Source of the DNA: Craterilacuibacter sp. RT1T
GTDB taxonomy: Bacteria > Pseudomonadota > Gammaproteobacteria > Burkholderiales > Chromobacteriaceae
Assembly: GCF_023502145.1 (NCBI RefSeq)
Contig: NZ_JAMFLI010000011.1
Span: 1-64,000 of the forward strand
Length of the DNA stretch: 64,000 nt
Reading direction: 5' to 3'
In this document: positions 9,910-18,519 of the stretch, piece after piece
How the letters are laid out: every line of letters begins with the position of its first letter
Position numbering within the stretch: the first letter of the stretch is position 1
Position numbers and translations under genes: made by a program
The notes under the pieces: model-generated
Databases searched by the model: none
Seen by the model: only the letters and a program-made list of their open reading frames with translations
What the model was told of the DNA's origin: nothing

Positions 9910-10811
9910 ACCGCTACGCGCCTGCCGGCTGAGGGGTGAGTCATGCGTCCGGAAAACAGCCCGGATGCAACAATCAGCATGCCGCCCAACCACTCGCCTG
10001 CTCGTATGCTTTCACCGGCAAGCAGCCAGGCGGTCGCTGCGGCAAACACCAGCTCCAGCAACATCAACGCCGTCACCTGATTGGCCGGCAACAACGATAC
10101 GCCATGCTGGGAGATCACACTGGTACACAACAAGGTAACGCCCAGCGCAAGGATGACCGCCCATGCCATGGGCGGAACTTCCAGCACGGCGGCTAACTGA
10201 CCACGCCAAAGCAAGGCTCCCGCAGCAAAAAACAGAACACCCAACCAGATCATGGCGGATTTGACCGGCAAGGGCAGAGTATCGGCACTACGGCTCAGTA
10301 CATTACCCAGCGAAAACGCCATGCCACCGGACAAGGCCAGCCACTCATAGAGATGGCTCAAGGGTAAATCGCCGTCAAACACACCGGGGCGCCACAAAAT
10401 GGCCAGGCAACCCGCCAGCAAGGTGGCGATCACCACATAACCGCTGCGGGTCAGCCGCTCGTGCAGGATCAGGCGCGCCAGCAGCGCCGTCCACAGCGGA
10501 GACAGATAAAACAGCAGCAGCACACGTACCACCGGCCCCTCGGTCAGTGCCCAGCTATAGCTGAAATTGCACCACCCAAAAGCCAGCATCATCGGCAGCA
10601 TAACCGGTGTCCAGCGCACCCCCTGCCGAAAAGTCGCGCGAAACAGCACCAGGCCCAGCAACATGGCGATCAGATACACCAGCAAGGAGGTGGTCCAGTT
10701 ACTGACACCTCCTGCTTGCAAGGCGCGAAAAGGGAGCCACATCAGCCCCCACACCAGCGCGGTCGTCAACAGACAAGCCACGGCAGTCAGCTTTTGTTTT
10801 GCCAGGATCAT
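9906..10811 (-). CDS. EamA (DMT superfamily) transporter
   Basis: A 301-residue protein with about ten transmembrane helices arranged as two EamA repeats. The first begins LLTTALVWGLMWLPFRALQAG and the second near LYEWLALSGGMAFSLGNVLS. Members export or import small metabolites; the substrate here is not predictable. Transcribed away from dapC, with only 48 bp between the two starts, so the two promoters must overlap. Confidence 0.88.
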   Translation of the reverse strand: MILAKQKLTAVACLLTTALVWGLMWLPFRALQAGGVSNWTTSLLVYLIAMLLGLVLFRATFRQGVRWTPVMLPMMLAFGWCNFSYSWALTEGPVVRVLLLFYLSPLWTALLARLILHERLTRSGYVVIATLLAGCLAILWRPGVFDGDLPLSHLYEWLALSGGMAFSLGNVLSRSADTLPLPVKSAMIWLGVLFFAAGALLWRGQLAAVLEVPPMAWAVILALGVTLLCTSVISQHGVSLLPANQVTALMLLELVFAAATAWLLAGESIRAGEWLGGMLIVASGLFSGRMTHPSAGRRVAV

Positions 10812-10859
10812 ATTGTTTTCTTTAAGATGGTCAGATTTGCTGCAGCACGAGAGAGAACC

Positions 10860-12062
10860 GTGAACCCCAATCTGGCCCTACTGCAACCCTACCCGTTCCA
10901 GCGCCTGCGCGCCCTGCTGGCCGATGTCCAGCCCCCGCAAGACAAGATCGCCATCAATCTGTCGATCGGTGAACCCAAGCACCCGACGCCGGCGCTGCTC
11001 ACCGATGCACTGACGGGTAATCTGGAGGGACTCGCCGGCTATCCTGCCACGCTGGGTACCGACGCCTTGCGTCAGGCTTGTCGCGACTGGGCCCAGCGTC
11101 GTTACGCGATCGAGCTGGATGCGGCTTGCGAAGTGCTGCCGGTTAATGGTAGCCGCGAGGCGCTGTTTTCTTTTGTACAAAGCGTGATCGATAGCAGTGG
11201 CGCCGAAAAACCTATCGTCATTTCACCCAATCCGTTTTACCAGATTTACGAAGGTGCTGCACTGCTGGCTGGTGCCCAACCGTTTTACGTCAACTGCACC
11301 GCCGAGCGCGCTTTCCAGCCGGACTGGTCTGCCGTACCGGAGGCGATCTGGCAGCGCACACAACTGGTTTTCGTCTGTTCGCCAGGCAACCCGACCGGCG
11401 CGGTGATGAGTCTGGCCGACTGGCAGGCGCTGTTCGAACTCTCCGACCGCTACGGCTTTGTGATTGCATCGGACGAGTGCTACGCCGAAATCCACTTCGG
11501 CAGTCCGCCTTTAGGTGGACTGGAGGCGGCGCGCAAGCTGGGACGCGACTACCGGCGCCTGGTGATGTTTACCAGCCTGTCCAAGCGCTCCAATGCGCCA
11601 GGCCTGCGCTCGGGCTTTGTTGCCGGCGATGCCAGTCTGCTGGCAGACTTCCTGCAGTACCGCACCTATCACGGCAGCGCCATGAGTCTGCCAACACAGG
11701 CCGCCAGCATCGCCGCATGGAATGATGAAGCGCATGTCGTTGCCAATCGCGCCGCTTACATCGCCAAGTTTGATGCCGTGACCGCCCCCTTGGCTCAAGT
11801 GCTGGACGTCAAACGGCCCGATGCCAGCTTCTATCTGTGGGCCCGCGTGCCCGGCGGGGACGATGTCCGCTTTACCCGCGAACTGTTCGCGCACGAGCAC
11901 ATTACCGTCCTGCCCGGTTCGCTGCTGGCGCGCGAGGCGCATGGCCACAACCCGGGCCAGGGCTATATCCGTATCGCGCTGGTCGCACCACTGGCAGAAT
12001 GCGTTGATGCCGCACAACGCATGGCACAATTTACAAGCGCTTATCGCACTGCAAACACTTAA
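10860..12062 (+). CDS. dapC: Succinyldiaminopimelate transaminase DapC
   Basis: A PLP-dependent class I/II aminotransferase that converts N-succinyl-2-amino-6-ketopimelate to N-succinyl-LL-2,6-diaminopimelate in lysine and peptidoglycan precursor synthesis. A GTG start at 10860 ([17 protein letters not shown]) was chosen because it matches DapC N termini; the open frame continues upstream but antisense to the EamA gene and without similarity. The product has 400 residues. The PLP-binding lysine is in [16 protein letters not shown], and SPGNPTGAV and [10 protein letters not shown] are also present. dapD lies 50 bp downstream, so the pair forms a lysine-pathway operon and supports DapC over ArgD. 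Confidence 0.93.
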   Translation: MNPNLALLQPYPFQRLRALLADVQPPQDKIAINLSIGEPKHPTPALLTDALTGNLEGLAGYPATLGTDALRQACRDWAQRRYAIELDAACEVLPVNGSREALFSFVQSVIDSSGAEKPIVISPNPFYQIYEGAALLAGAQPFYVNCTAERAFQPDWSAVPEAIWQRTQLVFVCSPGNPTGAVMSLADWQALFELSDRYGFVIASDECYAEIHFGSPPLGGLEAARKLGRDYRRLVMFTSLSKRSNAPGLRSGFVAGDASLLADFLQYRTYHGSAMSLPTQAASIAAWNDEAHVVANRAAYIAKFDAVTAPLAQVLDVKRPDASFYLWARVPGGDDVRFTRELFAHEHITVLPGSLLAREAHGHNPGQGYIRIALVAPLAECVDAAQRMAQFTSAYRTANT

Positions 12063-12112
12063 AGATTACGATCATGACCACCACCATTCATCTTGCCAAA
12101 GGGCTTAACCAT

Positions 12113-12934
12113 ATGCATCCGCTGCAATCCCTGATTGAAAATGCCTTCGAAGAGCGCGCATCCATCACGCCAGCTTCGGTCTCGGCCGAACTCAAAGCCG
12201 CTATCGAGCAGGTCATTAATGAACTGGACAACGGCCATCTGCGCGTAGCGGAAAAACAGGGCGACGAGTGGATCGTCAACCAGTGGCTGAAAAAAGCCGT
12301 GCTGCTGTCGTTCCGCATCCGCGACAACGAAGTGATGGATGATGGCGTCAGCCGTTATTTCGACAAGGTCGACACCAAATTTGCCGACTGGAAGGCAGAA
12401 GACTTCAGCGCTGCCGGCTTCCGTGCCGTACCCGGTGCGGTCGCACGCAAGGGCGCTTTCATTGCCAAAAACACCGTACTGATGCCGTCCTTTGTCAATA
12501 TCGGCGCCTTTGTCGACGAAGGCACCATGGTCGATACCTGGGCCACCGTCGGCTCCTGCGCCCAGATCGGCAAGAATGTGCACCTGTCAGGCGGCGTCGG
12601 CATCGGCGGCGTATTGGAACCCTTGCAGGCCAACCCGACCATTATCGAAGACAACTGCTTTATCGGCGCGCGCTCGGAAGTGGTCGAAGGCGTGATCGTC
12701 GGCGAAGGCTCGGTGATCTCCATGGGCGTATTTATCGGCCAATCCACCCGTATCTATGACCGCGAAACCGGTGAAATCCACTATGGCCGCGTACCGGCCG
12801 GCTCGGTGGTGGTGTCCGGCAGCCTGCCATCCAAAGACGGCAGCCATAGCCTGTATTGCGCGGTGATCGTCAAGAAGGTCGATGCGCAGACCCGCTCCAA
12901 AACCAGCATCAATGAGTTGCTGCGCGGCATCTGA
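12113..12934 (+). CDS. dapD: 2,3,4,5-tetrahydropyridine-2,6-dicarboxylate N-succinyltransferase DapD
   Basis: DapD succinylates tetrahydrodipicolinate, the step two before DapC in the lysine pathway. The protein has left-handed beta-helix hexapeptide repeats (for example [18 protein letters not shown] and [18 protein letters not shown]) and the conserved end INELLRGI. The start at 12113 ([12 protein letters not shown]) gives 273 residues, the normal length, with an AAGGG site about 10 bases upstream. An in-frame ATG at 12074 would add 13 residues not found in homologues. A terminator follows directly. Confidence 0.95.
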   Translation: MHPLQSLIENAFEERASITPASVSAELKAAIEQVINELDNGHLRVAEKQGDEWIVNQWLKKAVLLSFRIRDNEVMDDGVSRYFDKVDTKFADWKAEDFSAAGFRAVPGAVARKGAFIAKNTVLMPSFVNIGAFVDEGTMVDTWATVGSCAQIGKNVHLSGGVGIGGVLEPLQANPTIIEDNCFIGARSEVVEGVIVGEGSVISMGVFIGQSTRIYDRETGEIHYGRVPAGSVVVSGSLPSKDGSHSLYCAVIVKKVDAQTRSKTSINELLRGI

Positions 12935-12947
12935 TGCCCCCGCTTAG

Positions 12948-12974
12948 GCCCGCCGGCAAAAGGCGGGCTTTTTT
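12948..12974 (+). terminator. Rho-independent terminator after dapD
   Basis: Seven-base GC stem GCCCGCC / GGCGGGC with a GGCAAAA loop, followed by six T residues, 13 bp after the dapD stop. It separates dapCD from the mla operon. Confidence 0.85.
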
Positions 12975-13068
12975 GCGCCCCAAAAAATCACCGCGTCAAG
13001 CATAAGCGCCAAACAGCACCTATCCGCTGTGTGCATTGCAACAAGAGATCATAAAGCAAGGCGGTAAT

Positions 13069-13098
13069 TTGGTGATTCTGCCTTGCAGACTGTAAAAT
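13069..13098 (+). promoter_or_regulatory. Likely sigma70 promoter of the mla operon
   Basis: TTGGTG (13069-13074), an 18-bp spacer, then TAAAAT (13093-13098), about 50 bp before the mlaF GTG start. It is a sequence match only; the preceding terminator makes a promoter in this gap necessary. Confidence 0.45.
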
Positions 13099-13150
13099 GC
13101 CGAACAACTCGGGCAGCTTCTGCCCCATTTTTTTGGTCATAGAAAACTCC

Positions 13151-13966
13151 GTGAGTACAGACAGCTTTATCGAATTCAGAAATGTCAGCTTTGCCTATGG
13201 CGAGCGCAGCATTCTGAAAAACATCAACCTGAGCATTCCCTACGGGCGCTTCGTCGCCATTATGGGCGGCAGCGGCAGTGGCAAGACCACCTTGCTGCGC
13301 CTTATATCGGGTCAGGTTCACCCGCAACAGGGCGAAGTGATCGTCGGCGGCCGCCATGTCGAAAAGATGAGCACGCGCGAACTATTCGAGCATCGCCGCC
13401 GTATGGGCATGCTGTTCCAGTTCGGCGCGCTGTTTACCGATCTGTCGGTATTCGACAATGTGGCCTTCCCGATACGCGAACACACACACTTGCCCGACAG
13501 CATGGTGCACGACCTGGTGCTGATGAAGCTCGCCGCCGTCGGCCTGCGCGGTACCGAACACCTGATGCCGGCCGAACTCTCCGGCGGCATGTCGCGCCGT
13601 ATTGCACTGGCGCGCGCCATTGCACTGGATCCGGCACTGATGCTGTACGACGAACCCTTTACCGGACTGGACCCGATCTCGCTGGGTGCGATTGCCCACC
13701 TGATCAAAAAACTCAGCGATGCGCTGGGCACCACCTCGGTGATGGTGACGCACGATGTACAGCACTCGCTCAATATCGTCGACTACGTCTATTTTGTCGC
13801 CAATGGCGAGATCGTGGCCGAGGGCACGCCGGACGAGGTTCGCGCCTCGTCATCCCCCTGGGTACACCAGTTTGTCTACGGCGAAGCCGACGGCCCGGTG
13901 CATCTGGCCTATCCGGCCACCACCTCGCTGGCCGATGATCTTGGACTCGGAGGCGCCCATGTTTGA
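13151..13966 (+). CDS. mlaF: Phospholipid ABC transporter ATP-binding protein MlaF
   Basis: ATPase of the MlaFEDB inner-membrane complex, which drives phospholipid transport between outer and inner membrane to keep outer-membrane lipid asymmetry. With a GTG start at 13151 (STDSFIEFRNVSFAYGERS) it has 271 residues, like other MlaF proteins. Walker A is GGSGSGKTTLLRLI, the ABC signature LSGGMSRRIALARAI, and Walker B LMLYDEPFTGLDP. The frame is open 18 codons further upstream, but that stretch shows no similarity. Its end overlaps mlaE by 8 bp. Confidence 0.94.
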   Translation: MSTDSFIEFRNVSFAYGERSILKNINLSIPYGRFVAIMGGSGSGKTTLLRLISGQVHPQQGEVIVGGRHVEKMSTRELFEHRRRMGMLFQFGALFTDLSVFDNVAFPIREHTHLPDSMVHDLVLMKLAAVGLRGTEHLMPAELSGGMSRRIALARAIALDPALMLYDEPFTGLDPISLGAIAHLIKKLSDALGTTSVMVTHDVQHSLNIVDYVYFVANGEIVAEGTPDEVRASSSPWVHQFVYGEADGPVHLAYPATTSLADDLGLGGAHV

Positions 13967-14744
13967 AACCCTGCTCTCTCCCCTGCGCAAGCTGGGCCAC
14001 TGGGTGATCGAGGCTATCTGGCGTCTGGGTGTGATCAGCCGCTTTTTTGTCGCCATCCTGATGAACTCGGGACAAAGCCTGCTGCGCTTTCATCTGGTGA
14101 TACGCGAGATGTACTTCTCCGGCGTGCTGTCGCTGATCATCATCGTCGTGTCCGGCCTGTTCGTCGGCATGGTGCTGGGGCTGCAAGGCTATACCACGCT
14201 GGTGCGCTTTGGCTCGGCCGATGCGCTGGGGGCACTGGTGGCGCTGTCCTTGCTGCGCGAACTGGGCCCGGTGCTGGCTGCGCTTTTGTTTGCCAGTCGC
14301 GCAGGCTCGGCCATGACCGCCGAAATCGGCCTAATGAAGGCCACCGAGCAGCTGGACGCCATGAGCGTGATGGCGGTCAACCCCATCGCTCGCGTCGTGG
14401 CGCCACGCTTCTGGGCCGGCGTGCTGTCCATGCCGATTCTGGCGGCGCTATTCAATGTAATGGGAATTATCGGCGGCTACGCCGTCGGCGTGCTGATGAT
14501 AGGTCTGGACAGCGGCAGCTACTGGTCGCAAATGCAGGCCAATGTCGACCTGCACGTCGATGTGGTCAACGGCCTGATCAAAAGCCTGTTCTTCGGCATG
14601 GCGGTGACCCTGATTGCCGTGTACGAAGGCTTTGATGCGACGCCCACCGCCGCCGGCGTCTCGGCGGCCACCACCCGTACCGTCGTCACCTCGGCCCTGG
14701 TTATTCTGGCACTCGATTTTGTGCTGACTGCCTTCATGTTCTAG
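13959..14744 (+). CDS. mlaE: Phospholipid ABC transporter permease MlaE
   Basis: Permease of the Mla system, 261 residues with about five to six membrane helices. Conserved stretches include REMYFSGVLSLIIIVVSGLF and the MlaE block SALALLFASRAGSAMTAEIG-like region near residue 120. The ATG at 13959 lies inside the end of mlaF and has a GGAGG site 4-8 bases upstream; it gives the usual MlaE length. The frame extends back through mlaF but that part is only antiphase coding sequence. Second gene of a seven-kilobase-scale mla unit in the order F-E-D-C-B-A. Confidence 0.94.
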   Translation: MFETLLSPLRKLGHWVIEAIWRLGVISRFFVAILMNSGQSLLRFHLVIREMYFSGVLSLIIIVVSGLFVGMVLGLQGYTTLVRFGSADALGALVALSLLRELGPVLAALLFASRAGSAMTAEIGLMKATEQLDAMSVMAVNPIARVVAPRFWAGVLSMPILAALFNVMGIIGGYAVGVLMIGLDSGSYWSQMQANVDLHVDVVNGLIKSLFFGMAVTLIAVYEGFDATPTAAGVSAATTRTVVTSALVILALDFVLTAFMF

Positions 14745-14761
14745 CTTCGGAAAAAACCATC

Positions 14762-15244
14762 ATGAAACGCTCCATCATCGACCTGTGGGTCGGCATTTTT
14801 GTCGCCATCGGCCTTGCATCCATCGCCTTTTTGTCACTTAAGGTGGCCAACCTGACGCCGCAAAGTGCCGACAAGAGCTATGCGCTCTATGCCGAGTTCG
14901 ACAATATCGGCGGCCTCAAGGTCAAGGCACCGGTCAAGGCGGCCGGCGTTCTGGTTGGCCGGGTCAGCAGCATCGAGCTTGACCGCAAGAACTATATGGC
15001 GCGCGTCAACCTGAGCATAGATAGCCAGTACAATTTCAGTCAGGACACCAGCGCCGAAATCCTGACCGCAGGCCTGCTGGGCGAACAATACGTCGGGCTG
15101 GTGCAAGGCGGCGACCCGGAAGACCTGAAACCCGGCGGTCGCATTGCCCTAACTTCGTCGGCACTGGTACTGGAACAACTGATCGGCAAGTTCATGACCA
15201 GCTTTGCCGAAGGCGGCGCCGCCAAAGACGACAAACAGCCCTGA
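14762..15244 (+). CDS. mlaD: Outer-membrane lipid asymmetry protein MlaD (MCE domain)
   Basis: A 160-residue MCE-domain protein anchored by one N-terminal helix (LWVGIFVAIGLASIAFLSL). MlaD forms a hexameric ring on the periplasmic side of MlaFE and receives lipid from MlaC. The MCE domain spans about residues 38-115, with GLKVKAPVKAAGVLVGRV and the AGLLGEQYVGL block. It is somewhat shorter than the 183-residue E. coli protein, mainly at the C-terminal tail, which is within the family range. Confidence 0.93.
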   Translation: MKRSIIDLWVGIFVAIGLASIAFLSLKVANLTPQSADKSYALYAEFDNIGGLKVKAPVKAAGVLVGRVSSIELDRKNYMARVNLSIDSQYNFSQDTSAEILTAGLLGEQYVGLVQGGDPEDLKPGGRIALTSSALVLEQLIGKFMTSFAEGGAAKDDKQP

Positions 15245-15293
15245 GCCGCCGGCTCAGGCACTAAACTGAAAATCAATACCGGACACCCTGAAA

Positions 15294-15914
15294 ATGAAAA
15301 AACTGCTACTGACCACCCTGTTCCTCCTCGGCCTGTCGACCCAAGCCATAGCGGCCGATACGCCGCTGGCGCTGATTCAGGACACTTCGACTCAGGTTCT
15401 GGAGATGCTGAAAAAGGACGACGGCAAGAACACGGCCCGAATCCGCACCCAAGTCGAAACCTTCGTCATCCCCAAATTCGACTTTACCCGCATGACCGCG
15501 CTGGCCGTCGGCCGCGGCTGGCGCGATGCGAGCCCGGAACAAAAAGAGGCACTGGCACGCGAATTCCAGACCATGCTGGTGCGTACCTACTCCGGCACCA
15601 TGACCCGCTTCAAGAATGCATCGGTCAATATCAAGCCCAATGTAATTCTGAACAACGAAGGGCGTGAAGCCACGGTTAAGTCGGAAATCACCACCGGCAG
15701 CAATAACGGCAACGGCAGCAAGCCGGTCAATGTCGACTATGTGCTGTACAAGACCGCACAGGGCTGGAAAGTCTTTAATGTCAGCGTCGAGGGCGCCAGC
15801 CTGGTCACCGTGTACCGCAACCAGTTCAGCGATGAAATCCGCAAAAGCGGTCTGGATGGTCTGATTCGCGCCTTGCAGGACAAAAATGCCAAGCTGGCAC
15901 GCGGAGCAGCCTGA
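15294..15914 (+). CDS. mlaC: Periplasmic phospholipid-binding protein MlaC
   Basis: A 206-residue protein with a Sec signal peptide (KKLLLTTLFLLGLSTQAIA, cleavage after AIA) and the Tol-tolerance/Ttg2 (MlaC) fold. It shuttles phospholipid between outer-membrane MlaA and inner-membrane MlaD. Recognisable blocks are FVIPKFDFTRMTALAVGR and the C-terminal YRNQFSDEIRKSGLDGLI. Its TGA stop shares a base with the mlaB ATG, so translation is probably coupled. Confidence 0.93.
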   Translation: MKKLLLTTLFLLGLSTQAIAADTPLALIQDTSTQVLEMLKKDDGKNTARIRTQVETFVIPKFDFTRMTALAVGRGWRDASPEQKEALAREFQTMLVRTYSGTMTRFKNASVNIKPNVILNNEGREATVKSEITTGSNNGNGSKPVNVDYVLYKTAQGWKVFNVSVEGASLVTVYRNQFSDEIRKSGLDGLIRALQDKNAKLARGAA

Positions 15915-16210
15915 TGCCTGCCCATCACGCCGCCACCGCGCTGTCCGGCGAGCTGACTATGCTAAGCACCGGGCAACAGCTCAAAGAACTGTCTGCCCGG
16001 CTTAAAAGTGGCGACAGCTTGCACCTTGATCTGGCCAAGGTTAACCGAGCCGACTCGGCGGCCTTGTCGATGCTGTTCGAGTTGGCACGCCAAGGGGCGG
16101 TGCAGGGCAAGTCCTTTACCCTGCAAAATGTGCCAGCACCGCTGATCAGCCTGGCCAGGCTATACGGCGCAGACGTCCTGCTGGACACGTTGATGGAGCC
16201 TACAAGATGA
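15914..16210 (+). CDS. mlaB: STAS-domain protein MlaB
   Basis: A 98-residue cytosolic STAS-domain protein that binds MlaF and is needed for its activity. The STAS core is visible as LHLDLAKVNRADSAALSML, where the Ser of DSAALS is the conserved STAS position. It overlaps mlaC by 1 bp and mlaA by 4 bp (ATGA), so it lies in the middle of a tightly coupled operon. The short length and position make the call firm although sequence conservation in this family is low. Confidence 0.88.
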   Translation: MPAHHAATALSGELTMLSTGQQLKELSARLKSGDSLHLDLAKVNRADSAALSMLFELARQGAVQGKSFTLQNVPAPLISLARLYGADVLLDTLMEPTR

Positions 16211-16983
16211 AATCCTTGCGCTTGTTAACCATTGTGGCGGCACTATCGCTATCGGCTTGCGCCAGCAACCCGAGCAGCCCCTATGACCCCTACGAGCCGT
16301 TCAACCGCTCGATGTATAACTTTAACTCGACGCTGGATCGCAATGTGATCAAGCCGGCAGCAGAAGGCTATCGTACCGTCACACCCAAGCCATTCAGAAC
16401 GGCGGTCGGCAACTTCTACGGCAACATGAAAGATGTGTTCAGTCTGCTGAGCAATACGCTGCGAGCCGAACCGGAAAAAGCACTGAACGATCTGATGCGG
16501 GTCAGCATTAACTCGACCTTCGGCCTGTTCGGCCTGATCGATATTGCAACACCGGCAGGTCTGGTAAAGAACCGTACCACGCTGGGCGACACCTTCGCGA
16601 GTTGGGGCTGGAAAAACAGCAACTACCTGATGCTGCCGTTTTTCGGCCCATCTACCGTACGCGATGGCTCGGGCCTGGGTATTTCGCTCAGTATTCCGGG
16701 GCCGGAAAAGCTGATCTATGACACGCTGCCGCAAGCCGCCGGCTTTTACGGCCTGTATGGTGTCAACGAACGTGAGCGCTTGCTCGGTCTGGAACAGCAG
16801 ATCGACGAGTCCTCGCTGGATGCCTATACCTTTACCCGCGACGCCTATATGCATATGCGCGCCAAGCAAACCGGGGCGGTATTGCCACAGGATACGGATG
16901 AAGAAGAAATCAATATCGATGATCTGGTAGGCGCACCGCAAGCCTCGGCTCCCGTGGCTGCACCACCGGTGCCCAAGCCCTGA
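16207..16983 (+). CDS. mlaA: Outer-membrane lipoprotein MlaA (VacJ)
   Basis: A 258-residue VacJ-family lipoprotein with lipobox LSAC (Cys at about residue 18). MlaA sits in the outer-membrane inner leaflet and removes mislocalised phospholipid, passing it to MlaC. Family blocks are DPYEPFNRSMYNFNSTLDR and LPFFGPSTVRDGSG. The last 35 residues are acidic and then Pro/Ala-rich (a low-complexity tail not needed for the fold). In E. coli mlaA is elsewhere in the genome; here, as in many betaproteobacteria, it closes the mla operon. A terminator follows. Confidence 0.94.
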   Translation: MKSLRLLTIVAALSLSACASNPSSPYDPYEPFNRSMYNFNSTLDRNVIKPAAEGYRTVTPKPFRTAVGNFYGNMKDVFSLLSNTLRAEPEKALNDLMRVSINSTFGLFGLIDIATPAGLVKNRTTLGDTFASWGWKNSNYLMLPFFGPSTVRDGSGLGISLSIPGPEKLIYDTLPQAAGFYGLYGVNERERLLGLEQQIDESSLDAYTFTRDAYMHMRAKQTGAVLPQDTDEEEINIDDLVGAPQASAPVAAPPVPKP

Positions 16984-17003
16984 AAGCAGACGCAGTAAAA
17001 TAC

Positions 17004-17038
17004 CCCCGCACCAGACCTACGGCTGCGGGGATTTTTTT
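17004..17038 (+). terminator. Rho-independent terminator after mlaA
   Basis: Stem CCCCGCA / TGCGGGG with a 13-base loop, then a T7 tract, 20 bp after the mlaA stop. It ends the mla transcript. Confidence 0.8.
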
Positions 17039-17061
17039 GGCGACGCCTCAATAAATAGCCC

Positions 17062-17089
17062 AAAAAAAGCCCCCGATGACCGGGGGCTT
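17062..17089 (-). terminator. Rho-independent terminator of the RND efflux operon
   Basis: Nine-base stem AAGCCCCCG / CGGGGGCTT with a short ATGAC loop. Read on the minus strand it is followed by a run of seven T residues and lies about 20 bp after the stop of the outer-membrane efflux gene. The two back-to-back terminators isolate the convergent operons. Confidence 0.82.
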
Positions 17090-17109
17090 CTGTTTTGATA
17101 CAAGCAAAC

Positions 17110-18519
17110 TCAATGCTGGGTCGGTGCGCTCCAGCCACCACCCAAGGCCTTGTACAGGTTGACCGAGGCTTGCAGCTGGTCCTGCCTTGCGCTGACCAGT
17201 TGCAGTTCGGCCTGATAAGAGCCACGCTCCGAGTCCAGTACCTCAAGATAACTGGAGTAGCCGTTATCGTAGCGCAAGCGGGCCAGACGCAAGCTCTCCT
17301 GCAGGGCCTGCAACTGGGTAAACAAGGCAGCCTGACGGTCACGCGAGGTTCGGGTAAACGACAAGGCATCCAGTGTCTCGCCAAACGCGCTCTGGATGGC
17401 CAGCTCGTACGCGGCCAGCGCCTGCTTCTGCTGCGCACTTGCGGCATCGACACCGGCACCGGTCTTGCCCCAGTCAAAAATAGGCATCGCCAGATTACCG
17501 ACAAAACTCCAGGTACGGGTCGGGCCGGTAAACAGCGTATCCAGTGCCGTACTTTGCGAGCCCAGCAATCCGGTCAGACCAATGCTGGGGAAGTAGGCCG
17601 CACGCGCGACACCGATGCGTGCATTGGCAGCCTTAAGCTGCTGCTCGGCGGCCTGCAAGTCGGGACGACGCATCAATAGCTCGGATGGCAGGCCAGACGG
17701 GATATTAACCGGCACCTGCAATGCCTCCAGCGCGTTGCCGCGCGCCACCTTACTATCGACCAGCGCCCGCGGCGAGCGTCCCAACAAAATCGCCAGCGCG
17801 TTTTCGCTCTGGGTGACGGCCTGCTCCAGCGACGGCACTGCGGCGCGCGCCGATGCGGCCTCCGCTTCCGCCTGGCGGTAGGTCAGCTCGGAGGTAACCC
17901 CGCCTTCAAAGCGGCGCTTGTTGATACGCAGCGATTCCTCGCGCGACACCAGCGTACGCCGGGTAATGTCGAGCTGCGCATCAAAGCTACGCAGCTGGAA
18001 ATAGGTTTGTGCCACCGCAGCCGCAATAGACAAGCGGGTCGCATCGCGGGTGTACTCGGAGGCGGCCAGATTGGCTAGCGCCGCCTCGTTGGCACGCCTG
18101 AGCTTGCCCCACAGATCCAGCTCCCAGCTCAGTACACCATTGGCGGTGCGTGCATCGGATACCAGCGCGCCGCTTGCGGACTCCGCCGAGGTACGTCCAC
18201 GCTGGTAGCCGGCGTTGGCCGAAAGCTGCGGTGCCAGATTGGCACGGGCAATGCCGGCCTGGGCACGCGCCTCTTCCACCCGCGCCGCTGCCTGCGCCAG
18301 ATTGCGGTTATATGCCAGCGCCTCGTCAACCAGCTGGTCCAATACCGGATCGTTGAACGATTTCCACCAGTCAGGCGCCACCTTGATGTCGGCGGCCGGA
18401 GCCGGAGCCCCCGCCTGCCAGGCATTCGGCATTTCCACCGCCGGACGGGTGTAGTCGGGGCCGACCGCGCAGCCGGTCAGCGCAATGGCAAGCCATAGCG
18501 GCAGACTTTTATTTAGCAT
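17110..18519 (-). CDS. RND efflux outer-membrane lipoprotein, OprM/NodT family
   Basis: Outer-membrane channel of a tripartite multidrug pump. The 469-residue protein starts at 18519 ([17 protein letters not shown]) with an AAGGAG site 8 bases upstream; a lipobox LTGC marks it as an acylated OprM/NodT-type channel. Two outer-membrane efflux (OEP) repeats follow, starting near [17 protein letters not shown] and near [20 protein letters not shown]. Its start overlaps the end of the inner-membrane pump gene by 11 bp, so the acrA-acrB-oprM order is a single operon under the divergent TetR regulator. Confidence 0.92.
   Translation of the reverse strand: MLNKSLPLWLAIALTGCAVGPDYTRPAVEMPNAWQAGAPAPAADIKVAPDWWKSFNDPVLDQLVDEALAYNRNLAQAAARVEEARAQAGIARANLAPQLSANAGYQRGRTSAESASGALVSDARTANGVLSWELDLWGKLRRANEAALANLAASEYTRDATRLSIAAAVAQTYFQLRSFDAQLDITRRTLVSREESLRINKRRFEGGVTSELTYRQAEAEAASARAAVPSLEQAVTQSENALAILLGRSPRALVDSKVARGNALEALQVPVNIPSGLPSELLMRRPDLQAAEQQLKAANARIGVARAAYFPSIGLTGLLGSQSTALDTLFTGPTRTWSFVGNLAMPIFDWGKTGAGVDAASAQQKQALAAYELAIQSAFGETLDALSFTRTSRDRQAALFTQLQALQESLRLARLRYDNGYSSYLEVLDSERGSYQAELQLVSARQDQLQASVNLYKALGGGWSAPTQH

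Noticed and set aside
10461..10859. 133-codon N-terminal extension of dapC
   Set aside because: Antisense to the EamA gene, His/Gln-rich, and absent from DapC homologues; the GTG at 10860 fits instead.
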